The notes under the pieces are model-generated. The model saw only the letters and a program-made list of their open reading frames with translations, was not told where the DNA came from and did not search any database. Below are positions 12,223 through 25,900 of a stretch of DNA of 64,000 nt, in pieces. The translations under genes and the position numbers were made by a program. The DNA is from Sisyra terminalis. Taxonomy: Eukaryota; Arthropoda; Insecta; Neuroptera; Sisyridae. Position 1 is the first letter of the stretch, and every line of letters starts with the position of its first letter. The stretch spans positions 52,463,050 through 52,527,049 of the forward strand of contig OY292277.1 in NCBI GenBank assembly GCA_958496175.1, given 5' to 3'.

Positions 12223-12976
12223 TCGAGAACATTTAAATAAAAAATACAAAAAAATGTACTGGCTAATGGCATCTAATGCACCATTATCAACAGAAAATAA
12301 ACTTCTTCTGTACAAGGTCATCCTCAAGCCCATATGGATATATGGGATACAGTTGTGGGGTACCGCATCCAACTCCAACATTAAAATGCTACAAATATTT
12401 CAATCAAGGACCCTACGACAAATAATCAGTGCTCCATGGTATGTAAACAAAAAAAAAATCATGAAGATACATAAATGCCATCTGTAAAGTAGGAAATTCA
12501 AAGATTTAGTAAAAAATTCCTGACAAAACAAGACGATCATTCCAATCATCTCGCAATAAACTTATTGGACAACAATGAGATGATAAGAAGGTTACAAAAA
12601 TGGAATGTAATAGATTTGCCTGAAAGATTTTGTAACTAAACAAATATTCGTATTAACTATCTGTTGCCAAATTATTATTTCTTATTATAAAGTTTTTTTT
12701 AATATATTACTTATATTTTAATGTTTCACATTATTATTAGCATTGATATTGTTATTATAGACTATTATTATTATTCTAATTGCTACTGTTAATTGTTTTT
12801 ATGATTGTTGTTATTGCTATAAGAATTACTATTGTTGCTATTGATTGTTAAAAATCTTTGTAATTATACAACACTAATCTACTGGGACTAGTGCTTACAT
12901 GTGATTATCTATGGCTTGAATGCACTTATTGCAACCCTATGCAGATTGTGCAATTTATTTGAAAATAAATAAAAAA
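12223..12976 (+). mobile_element. 5'-truncated Jockey-clade non-LTR retrotransposon
   Basis: Only the 3' end of a Jockey-type element is present. It reads in one frame across the junction EHLNKKYKKMYWLMAS into the conserved C-terminal region of Jockey reverse transcriptases: LYKVILKPIWIYGIQLWG, then FQSRTLRQIISAPWYVN, where the family usually has QSKTLR...APWYV. The frame is lost near 12480. About 350 bases of 3' untranslated DNA follow and end in an A-rich tail, AAAATAAATAAAAAA. Extreme 5' truncation is typical of target-primed insertion. The same element occurs at 47462-48632, where the upstream part is kept. Not active. Confidence 0.85.
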
Positions 12977-13013
12977 TGCTACAAACTAAAAATCCATGTA
13001 GGACTATGGACTT

Positions 13014-14082
13014 TAGGGTGTCCGTTATTTCCCAAATTGATTTTTTTCAGCAATCGCCCCCTGAATTTTTAGTTTAAGATATAAAAAAAAATATCTAATA
13101 CAATTGAGCTCTTAATTTCTTGATTAAACCGTGCCGGAATCATGTTACTTTTATCGTTTAAATAACATGGGATTATTTGACTTTTTACTTTTAATTTTTT
13201 TTCTCAGAAACAAATGAATAAAAAGATTTAAGATTACATTATTCTGACGTAAAATTTAACGCTCTACAAAAACGATCTGTTATAAATTTTCGATTAAATC
13301 ACCGCATTAAAAGTTATTCAACATTTCACTTGTGCCTAATATAAATCTTGCAATATTTTCAACTTTTTGCTCATTTTTATTTTTTTTTAAATATAAAATC
13401 ATTGTAAGAGAAGATAAAAATTATTATTATTAGAGCGCCAGATTATTTGTGTTAATTTTATGGGCTTAACTGAAAATTAAACTAAAATAATAACTTTTTA
13501 ACAATTAAAACAGGTGACATAAGATCCGAATTCGTTATAGTCGTGAATTCAATTTATTCAGGATCAATTTTCGTACTTTAATCAATATTTTGTACCTAAG
13601 AAGTGAATTTCATACTAATTAATGAGACTATTGACAAAAGTTCAATTCAAATTCGAATTTTCACCTTTTCACCTGACGCCATCTATGAGAAATTTCTTAG
13701 AACTTGTAGTCAACAAATTAAATGTTGAATAAATTACAAAATACAAATTAAACAAGTTAATTCAAGTTAAATGTTGAATAACTTTTAATGAAATGATTTA
13801 ATCGAAAATTCATAAGAGACCTTTTTTGTAGAGCGTTAAATTTTACGTCAGAATAATTTAATTTTAAATCTTTGCATCTATTTGTCGCTGAGAAAAAAAA
13901 TTAAAAGTAAAAAATCAAATAATCCCATGTTATTTAAATGGTAAAAGTAACATGATTCCGGCACGGTTTAATCAAGAAATTAAGAGCTTAATTGTAATGG
14001 ATAATTTTTTTTATATCTTAAAATAAAAATTCAGGGGGCAATTGCTGAAAAAAAATCAATTTGGGAAATAACGGACATCCTA
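13014..14082. mobile_element. Foldback element, family C (hAT-like, 8-bp TSD)
   Basis: The ends are TAGGGTGTCCGTTATTTCCC and its near-perfect complement finishing GGACATCCTA. The left arm (13014-13328) and right arm (13769-14082) are inverted copies of each other over about 315 bases, separated by about 440 bases of unique DNA. The element is flanked by a perfect 8-base direct repeat, ATGGACTT, at 13006-13013 and 14083-14090. An 8-base duplication points to a hAT-type transposase supplied in trans. No coding sequence is present. The arms contain GCTCTACAAAA, a motif shared with the other two foldback families in this window. Confidence 0.85.
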
Positions 14083-14100
14083 ATGGACTTAGATGTAGGA

Positions 14101-14765
14101 AGGTTTCAATAAAATTTGATCAATAATATCCTTTATCTTTTGAGTTTTAGAAGGGTAAAAGTATTTTCTAAAATTTTAGATTATTAACGATATCTTCTAG
14201 ATTTATAGTACACCACCAATAGATCCATGCTTCTGTTTATGTTACACTGAATCATTAAAACCAAATTTTATCAAAATTTGTAAAAATATACTGTAGGGTT
14301 CTTTTCATTTAATTCGTTAGGATTTTACTAAAAACAGATACAAAGTTTCACCTTTATCTTAATGTTAAGCCTGTCAATAAGGGTTTATTAAAAAAAAAAC
14401 CATCACAATAAAAATCACCACTTGGAAAAAAGTCCATTTAAAACTATGTTTTTGGTGAATTTCAATAAAAATTGATCAATAATATCCTTTATCTTTTGGG
14501 TTTTAAGAGTGTTAAAGTTTATTTTCTAAAATTTAAGATTAATAAAGATATCTTATAGATTTTTAGTTTAACAATCGATCAAAGCTTATTTTAAATCAAT
14601 TTATTTTTCTGCTAATATTAAATTGAATCATTAGAATCAAATTTTATTGAAATTTGTTTAAATATAGAGTAGGCTTCAATTCAATTAATACGTTTGGACT
14701 TTGATAAAAAGGAATGCAAAATTTCACCTTTGCCGTAATGTAAAGTCTGTCAATAAGGGTTCTGA
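14101..14765. repeat. Tandem duplication, ~350 bp unit
   Basis: Two copies begin with TTTCAATAAAA(T/A)TTGATCAATAATATCC (14105 and 14461) and end with CTGTCAATAAGGGTT. They share about 75-80% of bases with many small indels, so the duplication is old. Neither copy is coding. The foldback element directly to the left landed immediately beside the first copy. Confidence 0.7.
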
Positions 14766-15500
14766 TGAAAATAAAAATTATGCTTTGCAAAAATGAAAAT
14801 TAAACACTTAATGCTGGAATTTTTTGGGAAAAGTCTTAAGTAAATATATAAAACTCTTCAACTAAAGTTTCCTTCTATTTCAGTAGAGTTTATCTTTAAA
14901 AATGATATCGATAGAGTTTAATAACTACAACTTCTTCTACTTGGTTCCTTTGATCTCTTTTTGGAACAAAAATGAAAGGTAAAGTATCTTTCTTAGGATC
15001 TAACCAATAAATATCCCAAATTTTACCAAAATCAAATCAAAATTTTAGCCTAAACAGGCGAAATTATTTATGCATTAGTCAAATTTTCGTCGAAAAAAAA
15101 ACTTTCCTTAATTGTTTCTGCCTAATACTATCAAAAGGACAGAAATTTTAAAATAATTTTTTAATGAAATTTTTTAGTGTTAAAAAAATTTAAAGAATAT
15201 CTTAAAGACAAAAAAATACTTACAAAAAATGTGTTTTAGCACAGACCTTAAACAAAAAATAGGTAATATTCGTTTTCTTTTTTAGTCAAAAAGCTATACA
15301 TATATAGAGTATACTCAATTTAAACAAAAGTTAAAGCTATTCGTATAATTCATAATGAATTTTTGCATTAAAATGTAATTTTTCAGACAATTCCTTAGTC
15401 TCACAAAGCTTCAGAACTTCCATATCCCTGAGTATCTATAAAACATAATTTTTGCTTTTTTAGCAACCACTGGTTCCAAATCAAAATAAACGATCGATAA

Positions 15501-15910
15501 TCAGAGGAAAAACCTATAAACTCGGGGGTACCTCAGGGATCAGTATTGGGTCCAATTCTTATCAATCTCTATGTTGCGGACTTTCTGTCACTAGACCACT
15601 GTATATCCTCAATGTACGCGGATGACATCGCCATCATCAACCTGGACAATGATCTTTAAAGACCCGTTCAGAAAACCCAGTAGTCAATCAACTATCCATC
15701 TTCCTGGTTCAGTAAGTGGAAAATTCTTATAATTCCATCTAAAACTCCTTCAAGAGCTCCAAAAAATAGCAGTTACTTGACCACAAGGTCAAGAATAATC
15801 AACAAAAACAAAAAATAAAAAAAGATAGAGGAATGAAGTTCGACTCCTCGAGCTACTTAAATGTCGCTAAAGATCAATTGCCTGCCATCACCACCATGGT
15901 ATAGCGACAC
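15501..15910 (+). pseudogene. Decayed Jockey-type reverse transcriptase fragment
   Basis: From 15522 the plus strand reads SGVPQGSVLGPILINLYVAD, the classic non-LTR reverse transcriptase block, followed by SMYADDIAIINLDNDL with the catalytic YADD box, then a TAA stop at 15657-15659. Beyond the stop the family's next block survives as WFSKWKI at about 15710-15725 and a degenerate KFDSSSYLNV at about 15840. Stops and frameshifts mean it cannot make enzyme. There is no flanking tail or duplication, so the boundaries are those of recognisable coding homology. It differs from the 47.5 kb copy in sequence and is a separate lineage. Confidence 0.8.
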
Positions 15911-18900
15911 ATTGCTGAACTGGTACAAAATTCATAATAGTCCACAAAAAAAGAAGTATTTTGATGAGGTGCATTAATATTTTGAATTAAAAATGATTAT
16001 CTATATAATTCTCTCCAATTTTAGTGTTATTTCTTCCTTAAAAACTAATAAATAAAATTAAAAAAATTTGCTCAATTTTTTTTATTCAGTATAAAAACGA
16101 TCTCCTAACTTTAAAATGAAAAAGCCGCTGAGGCAATTTTCCCATATAAACCCTGCTTTACCCTTTAACGAAGGTTAAATTGAGTTAAAGTGGGATTTTT
16201 CTGAAACAAAGGTAAAGTGGTGAATAGTGAGGGTTGTTGTTTTTGTGTGGGGATTTTCTCGAGAATTTGATTTATGATAATATATAATTTCAGGAAAGAA
16301 ATATTTAACTTTTGGGATCAAAAATTAAATTCTTTACCAAAATTCTGGCAATCTATATACAAACCAAAGTTAGTGTTACTACATTTTCATAGTTATTGAT
16401 AAGATATTTATCGGGAAAAATACTTTCAAAGAGTTTTGATGATCAATTCAAGAAAAAATTTCAAAGTATTTTTTTTTGTAAAACGAAAATAAAACGTAGG
16501 GAGTTTCTTCTGCGAATTTATACATTGCAAGCTTTGTAATTAACCTTATCGTTTTTCTAACGTTTAATAGCTTACAATGAAAAACTAATTACTGGATACA
16601 TTCTTAGATATGAAAAAAAAATAGTATTTTTGCAATTAGATGCATTGTTTTCAATATTATCTGTACAATTTGTCAACTTCAACTAATTAAAATTAAAATT
16701 TATTCCATATCGTTTGATCCTCATTAAAGTTTCCTTGACTAAAGACTAAAACTCTTTGTAATCAATTCAAAAGTAATTTTTAATTTATAACTTTTGGAAT
16801 ACTAAAAACCTTTAAATCACACCAAATATTTGTAATACAAATTATTAAGGAACATTTTTGAGTAATGGGACTAAAAATACATGGTTTAATAGACTTAATT
16901 GTTAACTTGTTCCATTCAAAGTTAAGAGATCATAAAAATGATTCGATTAATTGGATTACAGAAATTAAATTTGTTATTTTTGTTCACCAAAGTGATTAAA
17001 TTTAATAATAGTTCTAAGAAGCATTCCATAAATTGTTTTATTTTGCCCTATAAAACTGTATACTTCGTTTTTAACATTAAAAAAACTCAAAATTTCGATG
17101 GCACGATTGGAATTTTTCTCGTTTAATTAGATGCAACGAAAAAAAAACCAACCCAAGTGTCACGTACGTGAATATCCTTGAACTTTATGTAAAAATTTGA
17201 AAACGTGCAAGTAATCGTAAAAGATATCGAGAATGAAAAAAAAAACCGAAAGAATAAGCAAGTCATTGATACATTATTAGAATAAAGGAGTATGTGCGTC
17301 GAATTGGTCGAAATTGAAATTTTTTAATCTGGAAATATTTTGTTTGTTTAAAACACGTGAAATAAACGACTTTTTTTCTCCCAAAGTCTTACAAATATTC
17401 ATTAGGCGCTAGGCAATCGAAAAAATATTCGAAAAATCCCCGCGTCGCCGTTATAATTTCCGCTTTTTAATTTAATAGATTAGATAAAGGCAACTCTCCG
17501 TTCGGCTAATTAATAATATCGAGTTGATTTATTTGAAATTATTGATTGAATTTTGTGAAACATTGACGGTCAACAATCAACCTTCTGTCAACATTATTTA
17601 TTGCCTTCTTTTAGCACAACATTACAAGCCTAAATTTTTGTTCACCTCAAGGCGTTTTTGGTAAATTTGAATTTAATAATATGGTAAAGTTATGGTTTTA
17701 TAAATTAAGTTACGTTTTTTCGGTTTATATTTTCTCAACAGTCTATTAAAATAATAAAAAAGGTTTTTATAATTGAACGTAGAAAAAAAAATCTTTGTTT
17801 AAGAAATGAAAATATTGTTTTAAGTTCTCTCCAAAAATATCAGATGCCTACACATCAAATAATAATTGAGAAGTTAGAGAATTTCAAAAGTTTAATTTAA
17901 TCTAAACAAATTGTTAAATTTCTTGGCTTATTTCCGTTTTTGCCTCATACAACTCTATAGATACACCAATGTGAACTCAAGGAAAATTCCAACGCCAAAT
18001 ATAAAGTATATTTTGTATGTTTAGGCAATGAAAACATTTACGTTTAATTTGCAATCGGATAATGTGCAAATAAAATCGCATAAGCGGCGCATTGCACTTG
18101 AATACACGCCGCATTATGCACACGTTGAAATTGGTTGCGTCAAAAAGAAAAACACAAATGAATGCATCTTTATATTAACATATTAAAAGTATAACAAATC
18201 CGGCAAAAATATTACGTCATACATATCTGAAATTTCGCGATATTACATAACCGCACGCGAATGCAAATAATATGTAAAAAATATTCTTTTTCGAATCAAA
18301 CAAAAACAATGAAATCTCTATTTCCCCATATGCAAATGTGAATCGCGTATCAGAATAAATTCATTCTCAAAATACCATTATTCAAATAAGCCCGCGCATC
18401 AAATAAAAATAAATCATTCTCTTTTCCGCATAAAACTAAGCCAATGAATAATATATAAATACACCAACCTTTTCTTTTACTCAGCCATATTCATTTTCAA
18501 GAAAATCGAATAAAATGTGAAAAGCTCTCGATACACCCCACTAATGCAAAAAGGACCACCCCCATCCCCACCGTAACAAGTGAACGTATTAAATTAACCA
18601 AATGCTTGTTTTCAACATCATTTGTTTTGTCAGAGATTTTCCGTTTTTCATTTATATATTATTCAAATTCACACGCGCATATCAATCCTTGCCATTTTTA
18701 AAATGGTTCGTATGAATAATTAAAACGGGGATAGTAGTCGCATGGACAATTTGCTCGGCAAATAATTTTAAGCCGCCAATTTAAGGATTTTTAGAAGGAT
18801 TTTTGTCATTTTTAATCCTCTGCAAATTCATTTGATAAATTTATTCGCTATCGTTGAAATATTCATTCACAAAAACCTTAAAATTAAATTGGATCAAATT

Positions 18901-19612
18901 TATAAACCATTGGCAAAAAAAGGAAAGTTTGATTTAAAGGTTGAAAATTTAAAAAAGAATAACAATGCTAGTTTATTAACTTATTGTTGCGATCTTTGTA
19001 CGAATTATTACACGAAAATTTTGTAATTTAAATTGTTATCATAAAAAAAATTGTAAAGAAAGTAATATGAGAAACATTGTACTCTAGAAATTCGAATAAT
19101 AGAATAGAATTTTTTTAGAATTTCTCTTAAATTAAGTTCTCATAAAATTTTTACTCTATAATTTGGCATCAAAAATAGTCAACAAAAGTTTGTCAAGAAT
19201 AAATTAAACTTATTTAATAAGGATTTTGTATCGACAAATTTTTTACAATACGGAGGAAATATTAACCAAATGAAATTCTAATTAAATGCAAGAAATTTCA
19301 AGAGGGTTGATTTTGGATCTGTCGTATGAAAATGGGTGAAATTTCAGATAAAATGAAGCAAAACATTGCAAATTGAAACAACTTTACATTATAAACTATG
19401 AACACAAAAAATTTAAAAAAAATAAATAAATAATATTATGTAAAGTATGGTCACAAAAAATTTATCGATTGCAAATTGGTTTCCACTGTCTTAATTCAAC
19501 TATTAAATATATTTTTTTCAATCAAGTCTCGAGAAAACAAAGAATGAATATTTTATAGTATCAGATAATAGGACCCAGATCCTGATGGCCGATTTATATA
19601 TATATATAAATA
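15911..19612. other. No gene recognised
   Basis: Intergenic DNA. The stretch 17.9-18.7 kb is a little less AT-rich than its surroundings and lacks repeats I can see, so it could hold conserved non-coding sequence, but nothing identifies a function. Confidence 0.55.
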
Positions 19613-19613
19613 T

Positions 19614-20413
19614 TAGGGTGTTTTTTTTTGCTCCCATGCCGAAATTTTGTGGGAAATACTTCAAAAAAAAATCCCTGAAAGTTTGAGCTCTTAATATTAA
19701 TATTAAGTACTCTCTCACAGCGTGTGAATATTTTCCATTTAAAATACACGTAAAATTTGATTTTTTCTTTAAAATTTTTATAGCTCAGCGACATTTTATA
19801 GTATCGCCTCGCTCAAAGTCTGGATTTTTTTACAACTGTATGCTCTACAAAAGTGCCTTTTTTTAATAATTTTTAATAAGGAATAAAAAATCAATATTTT
19901 CTTAAATTTTACTCAATAACCCCTAAAATTTTATAGTAAGAGAAATTTAAGGCTCAATATCTCGAGAAATATCGATCTTAGCAATTTGGTTTTTAAAACT
20001 TTTTTGTAGGAAATTAAATTTCCTATAAATTTGACATTTACATTTTTTCTGTAGGTCTTGTAATTCATAAGTTACTGAGAGAAAAACGAGAAATCTATGA
20101 AAAATCTAGGTTTAGTGACCCGTACTATCTTGCCCGTGCAAATTACGATTTTGCCGCAATAGACCCTTTTGTAGAGCATACAATTGTAAAAAAATCCCAA
20201 TTTTGAGCGAGGCGATACCATAAAATGCCGCTGAGCTATAAAAATTTAAAAAAAAAATCAAAGTTTACGTGTATTTTAAATGGAAAATATTCACACGCGA
20301 GTACTTAATGTTAATATTAAGAGCTCAAACTTTCAGGGAATTTTTATTGATGTATTTCCAACAAAATTTCGGCATGGGAGCAAAAAAAATAATAGTCTCA
20401 AAAAAAAAACACC

Positions 20414-20416
<3 letters not shown>
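19614..20416. mobile_element. Foldback element, family A, copy 1
   Basis: The element runs from TAGGGTG to CACCCTA. The arms (about 19614-19860 and 20150-20416) are inverted copies carrying GCTCCCATGCCGAAATTTTG, TTAATATTAATATTAAG and GTATGCTCTACAAAAG. The centre is not inverted, which gives the element a polarity. The left arm lacks about 16 bases (GGGACTATT and the following T-run) that the right arm and copy 2 retain. It is inserted in an AT microsatellite, so the target duplication cannot be read with confidence (ATAAATAT versus ATATATAT). Non-coding. Confidence 0.8.
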
Positions 20417-20457
<41 letters not shown>

Positions 20458-20460
20458 TAT
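20417..20460. repeat. (AT)n microsatellite
   Basis: About 20 AT units directly beside the right end of the foldback element, probably its expanded insertion target. Confidence 0.9.
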
Positions 20461-20487
20461 ATATAAAATGTTTTAAAGTTTATACTA

Positions 20488-22916
20488 TAAAGTTGTTCCA
20501 GAAGTCTAAGCGTTTTTCCTTGCATTTGCTGAAATGCATAACGATTAGTCAACTTAAAATATTATAGATGTTTACAACAAAAGATATTAATGGAATATTT
20601 TTTTTTATATTTTCAACCGTAAAACAATGCCAGTGGAGAAGAAAGAAATTCAATTTGCTATGAGAGTTTCAACTTGGACAATTAATAATGCAACAATTAG
20701 AATTTTAATTGTAATGCAAAGGTCAGAGATGCAGTTAAATTTAAAAAATGTTAAATCTGGCTAAAAAAATTTTGATGTGGAAATTTTTATATTGAAGATA
20801 TAACATGATTAGGATGACCAAAAGACATTAAAATTTTGGTAAAGGCATCGAAGACGATCCAAAATTAACAGTTCAAGACTTAGCGTAAAGGTTCATTATT
20901 CCCCCTACATCAATTCATAAGCAAAAATGAGAAAGATATCTACTTACGAAATGAGTACCTCATAAATTGTCTAGAGTGAATATCGTTCAGTGGAATCCAA
21001 TAAGTTAATCATTAATGATTGGTGAACAGAATAGATTTTCTTGGAATCATTTTTCTTCCCTACTGTATTCTCTGGACATATTCCTTTAAAATCTAGTTAA
21101 AATTTTCTTTTAGAAAAGTCACATCAAAATGTTTAAACCCTGTAAAACTTTGAATAGATTCTAACTCATTAAAATATTGACAAATTTTTATAACAATGCA
21201 CTCAAATTTACTTTCAGCTTCTATTTTGCCGATATTATATTTAACGAGTTTCGTTTTTTAAACAATACTTCTTAGCAAAATAACGACTAGCTCACTAAAG
21301 ATATAAAAGATGATTACAACAAAAAATATTAACGGAATATATTTTTGACCCTAAAACAATGCCAAAGGAGATGGAAGAATTTCAATTATGCTATGTTATT
21401 TTCTATGGGTTTCAACTTGGACATAATGCAACAATTAGAATTTTAATTGTAGTGCAATGAGAAGAGATGCAGTTAAATTAAAAAAGGGTCAAATTTGGCT
21501 CTAAAAGTTTGATCCGGAAATTTTTATACTGAAAATATAACATGATCGAGAAGACCAAAAGACATTAAAATGAAGATAAAGGCGTCGAAGACGATCCAAA
21601 ATTATCAGTTCAAGACCTAGCGTAAAAATTCACTATTCCTCCTACATCAATTCAAAAGCAAAAATGAGAAAGATGTCAACTTGCAAAATGAGTACCTCCT
21701 TAATTGTTTAAGGAAAATATTGCTCAGCGGAATACTATAAGTTAATCATTAATGATTGGTGGATAGAATAGATTTTCTAGGAAATTTTTTTCTTCCCTAC
21801 TGTATTCTCTGGACATGTTCTCTTTAAATGTAGGCAAAATTTTATTTTAGTTTAAACCCTGTAAAACTTTGAATAGATTCTTACTCCTTAAAATATTGAC
21901 AAATCGTTATAATAAAGTAGGTACTTAAACTTACTTTCAATTTTCAATTTTCATTTTTCTAATATTATATTTAACGTGTTTCGTACTTTAAACAATACTC
22001 CTTACCAAAATAACGATTAGCCAACTAAAGATATAATAGATGTTAACAATAAAAAATATTAATGGAATATTTTTTTTTATTATTGTAGAGTTTCAGATCC
22101 TCGATGATGATAAATTGGTAAAAATATTCAGAGTACTAGGATCAAATAATAATCAGTCAAAACTATTTACTACATGCGCTGTAATAAATATTTTTGACTG
22201 ATTATTATTTGATCCTAGTCCTCTGAATATTTTTACCATTTTTTTTTATATTTTCAACCCTGAAACAATGCCAGTGGAGATGGAAGAATTTCAATTATGC
22301 TTTGTTTTTTTCTATGAGTTTCAACTTGGACATTATGCAGTAAAATTAAAAAGGTGTCAAATTTGGCTCAAAAACATCAATCTGGAAATAAAAATATTGA
22401 AGATCTAACAAGATTAAGGTAAAGATGTCGAAGATGATCCAAAATTAACAGTTCAGGATTTAACGCAGAGGTTCACTATTCCTTCTATATCAATATATCA
22501 ATTCTTAAGCATTTGAAAATTGGGAAAAGTGTCAACTTACAAAATATGAGAACCTCATAAGTTGCCGGAAATAAATAACGACCAGCGAATTTTAATAAAT
22601 CAATCATTAATGATTCAAGAGCAGAATAGATGTTCTTGGAAACTTCTTCCTCCCCTACTGTATTTGTTGGACATTGCAGCAAGTGGCTATTGTCTTTTAA
22701 AATTTTTGCAATGTTAAAATTTTGCAAAATTTCTTAGCGGAAAACAACACCAAATTGATATATTTATTGCTTCAAAAAATGAATATTTTTTTCAAATTGG
22801 GTATCAATGAACTAAAATACAGGTGGAAAATTATGAAAAGTACATGACTGATTTATTTTTTTCTTAATTATTCAAATTGACCATTAAAATACGTAATAAC
22901 TTATGGGACAACCTAA
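20488..22916 (+). pseudogene. Degenerate mariner element with internal triplication
   Basis: The ends TAAAGTTGTTCCAGAAGTCTAAGCG (20488 on) and the complement of ...GTAATAACTTATGGGACAACCTAA (to 22916) are imperfect inverted repeats next to TA, as expected of mariner. Inside is a mariner transposase broken by many stops: N-terminal FYEFQLGHNA-like, then EDDPKLTVQDLAQRF, a HTH region ending WVPHKLSE-like, and at 22740-22856 the C-terminal block IASKNEYFFKLGINELKYRW. The N-terminal half occurs three times in tandem (anchor AACAATGCCA at about 20623, 21355 and 22264; unit about 735 bases), so the element is 2.4 kb instead of 1.3 kb. The catalytic centre is not preserved. Inactive. Confidence 0.75.
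22116..22238. repeat. 47-bp inverted repeat (hairpin MITE-like)
   Basis: TGGTAAAAATATTCAGAG (22116) to CAGTCAAAA (22162) is repeated inverted at 22192-22238 with a single mismatch. The loop is about 29 bases. It sits in the third mariner unit, in a segment (about 22081-22245) absent from the other two units, so it is a later insertion. Near-identity of the arms implies recent origin or gene conversion. Confidence 0.8.
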
Positions 22917-25900
22917 TATGAAATCCATATTTCAGTATTTTAATTTCACATTTTCCAATCTTCGATCGTATTATAATAATTGGAAAATAAAAACTGCAAT
23001 TGCAATTTGATCGATGAAAGTTTTTGAAACTTAAAATTTGTGGAATGTTGGTATATTAACTTTGTACAAGAAATATTACAGTTGCCCTTTAAGAACTCCT
23101 GCTGCTATTTTAGTAAGGACTATTACTTCATTTTTGCTTTTGATTTGGAAAAACCGATTTTCTAAGTAGGACAAAATTGGAATGAAATAACGTTAAAATA
23201 CTCTGGGAATTGATTTTTATTTTAGACAGTATTCTAGAATGCTAAATTTTGTTAAATGTCGAGCAGTATTGTGATTTTTTTTAAGCATATAGTCTAGTTT
23301 TAACAATTCAACGGATTTGTTCTGGTGTGGAGTAAACGCATCTACTTAATTGTTACTCAGGTAAAATTCTTTTAAATTGTATTGAGGATTGAACTTTTTT
23401 TTGTAATAATATTTCATACTATTTGCTAAGGATCGGAAATAGATTAATTGGTGGATATGGATCCACCTCAAGGAGAGATATTCCTGGTTTCAAAATCTTA
23501 TTTTGGGATATATTTTATTACCCTGGCACCTATGCTGTCCTGTAAACGACATTGAACTGTTATATTTCTTATAAATAGTAGGCATATCAATACAAAGGCA
23601 CTAGTAACAACAATTAATGGTAAAACAGTCATGATAATCACAGGAAAGCTAATTATTTAAATTTATTTTCATGCTCCAAAATTACCAAGATCAAGTAAAA
23701 AAGTAGATAAAAAAAAGGAAATTTACAATAAATATTGATGAATCTTCTACGTAGAAAAACATCTGTTCCCTGGTCATCATGAAAGGTTTGGTTTTTCAGA
23801 CAAAACTCCTTGAAATATTGGTAAATTTTTAATAATTTAATTTTTAATTTCAATATTACTTCAATCGTATTAAACATGTTTCGTATTTTAAACAAAACTC
23901 CTTGATAAAATTGTCAAAATTTAAATACTATTGCAAATATTCAAAAGAGTGGAATTCGTCGAGAGGACGAGAGAACCTTTTTTCGGCGAGCCCAACACAT
24001 CCGTGGCACAATTTTCATTCGGAAAATATTTCCAACTTAAAATATATGCGGCTACCTTATTTTTATAAACGTGAACATTTTCTAGATTCCCCGATACGGG
24101 CAAAATTCCGAGTGTTTCATTTAAAATTGTTAACTTCTGACGTACGCATTTTCATTACTACACAAAGAACAAAAAAAAGTAAGTAATATTTTAAATATTC
24201 AGCCATTATGATAATGGTTACAATTCTATCTTTCAAATCTAAACGGGTTCGCGTCGCGGATAAATTTCGCCCGAGAAAAATATTTGCAATTATTTGCTTT
24301 TTATTTTATGGGCGCGAGAGATATAATGCAGCTTTCATCGGCCAGCATAACTTAGGGCAATGCAATGGGAACATTTGCCTGTAATTTCGCTTTATTATTT
24401 TTTGATCTTTGGTGCAGATAATATTCGTTTTGTTGCATAAAAATCTTTCATTAACTTAAACTGCGTTATTATCAATATGTATGTAAGAAGATATTTATCA
24501 ATTCAATGCCTATATGCACGTCTGATAGGTAAATGCTCGTAAATAAATGACACGAGACACTTGGTTTATGTCATTTAACATTCACAATGATTTACAAAAG
24601 AAAAATAAAATAAACACACAGGAAAATGTTTGTAATTTCTTCATATATTTGCATTACTATAATGGTTTTATTACTCTTTAAATTTTTCCAATTAAAAAGC
24701 ATGTCATATTAAAAATTATTGAAGAAAAAGCTTTCTTTGTTACACAAAGCACATTACGTTTTAATCTCATAGTAAAATAGGCACCGAATATATGGTAAGT
24801 TAATTAATTTAAAGTATACGAGAAAGTATAGACACATTTTTTTAATCCCTCATTATTCTATTAATATATGAAGTTAACACTGCAATTTTGAAATATTTTT
24901 GGAAAGCTTCACTAAATTAAAAAGAAAATTAAAAAAGATGCGTTTGTTGATTATGATTCAAGTACAGAATCATACATAAAAGTAAATTCTAATAAGTAAT
25001 TTTTTTGGAAAGAATATCAGGGTTGATATAAAAGCTTTTACTAATAAAAATAAGTTGCATTTTTTCAAGTAAAATTGGAAAATTTTGTCGACTGTATAAT
25101 TGGTTTGTTGGTTCATAGTTGGAATGCTAAAGCAATTAATATTAGTTATGCAATAACGCTACTTTATACTATGGATTTATCTTTTAGATTTTATGCCTAA
25201 AATTTATATTCATCTTTCTAAAAAATGCATTATTTATTTGTGATTTTTCTTTGCTAATTGTTAAGATTGATTCAAATGTAATTCCTCGTATATTTTGAAA
25301 ACAGTATAGGTCCATTGTTTGATGAAGAATTCAGAGTTTTTGGACAAAATTGGGAAGCAGATTTTTAAAATACGGTCCATTTTGTATTTAAAGCAGAAAG
25401 AAAAAAATACCACAAATACCTTGAATGATTTGCTGAGTATAATCCGTAAGTTTGGCGATTGGACGAAATAAATAACGTTAATCCACGTACCTGAAATTCA
25501 TAAAAGACAAAACCTTAAAAATTGAAAAAAAAATCTGGGATAATCATTTCTTAAATTAAAGTTTATGGAAAATTTTCTTCTCAGAGAAAATTTTTATAGT
25601 TTAAGACAGTTTTCAAACTTTAAATCAAGAAAAATTTGAGATTTCTTTATTGTGAACAATGATAAATAATAAAAAATTAAGAAAATTAAGAAAATTAAAG
25701 GAAGGACTTAAAAAAGGTACATGGTATTGAATGAATAATCCAAATTGCTTTTATAAACTCTATTTACTAAGCAAAGCAATTTCAAAAGTCTTTTGACCCT
25801 CACAAATTAAAATTGGCAAATTAAATTTTAACAAAAGGCATTCAGAAGAAAAAAATCGATACATTTTTCCGGTCTGAACTATTATTTTTCAATTTTCATT

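Noticed and set aside
19594..20552. Several ORFs across foldback family A
   Set aside because: They arise from the inverted arms being read in both directions and are not genes.
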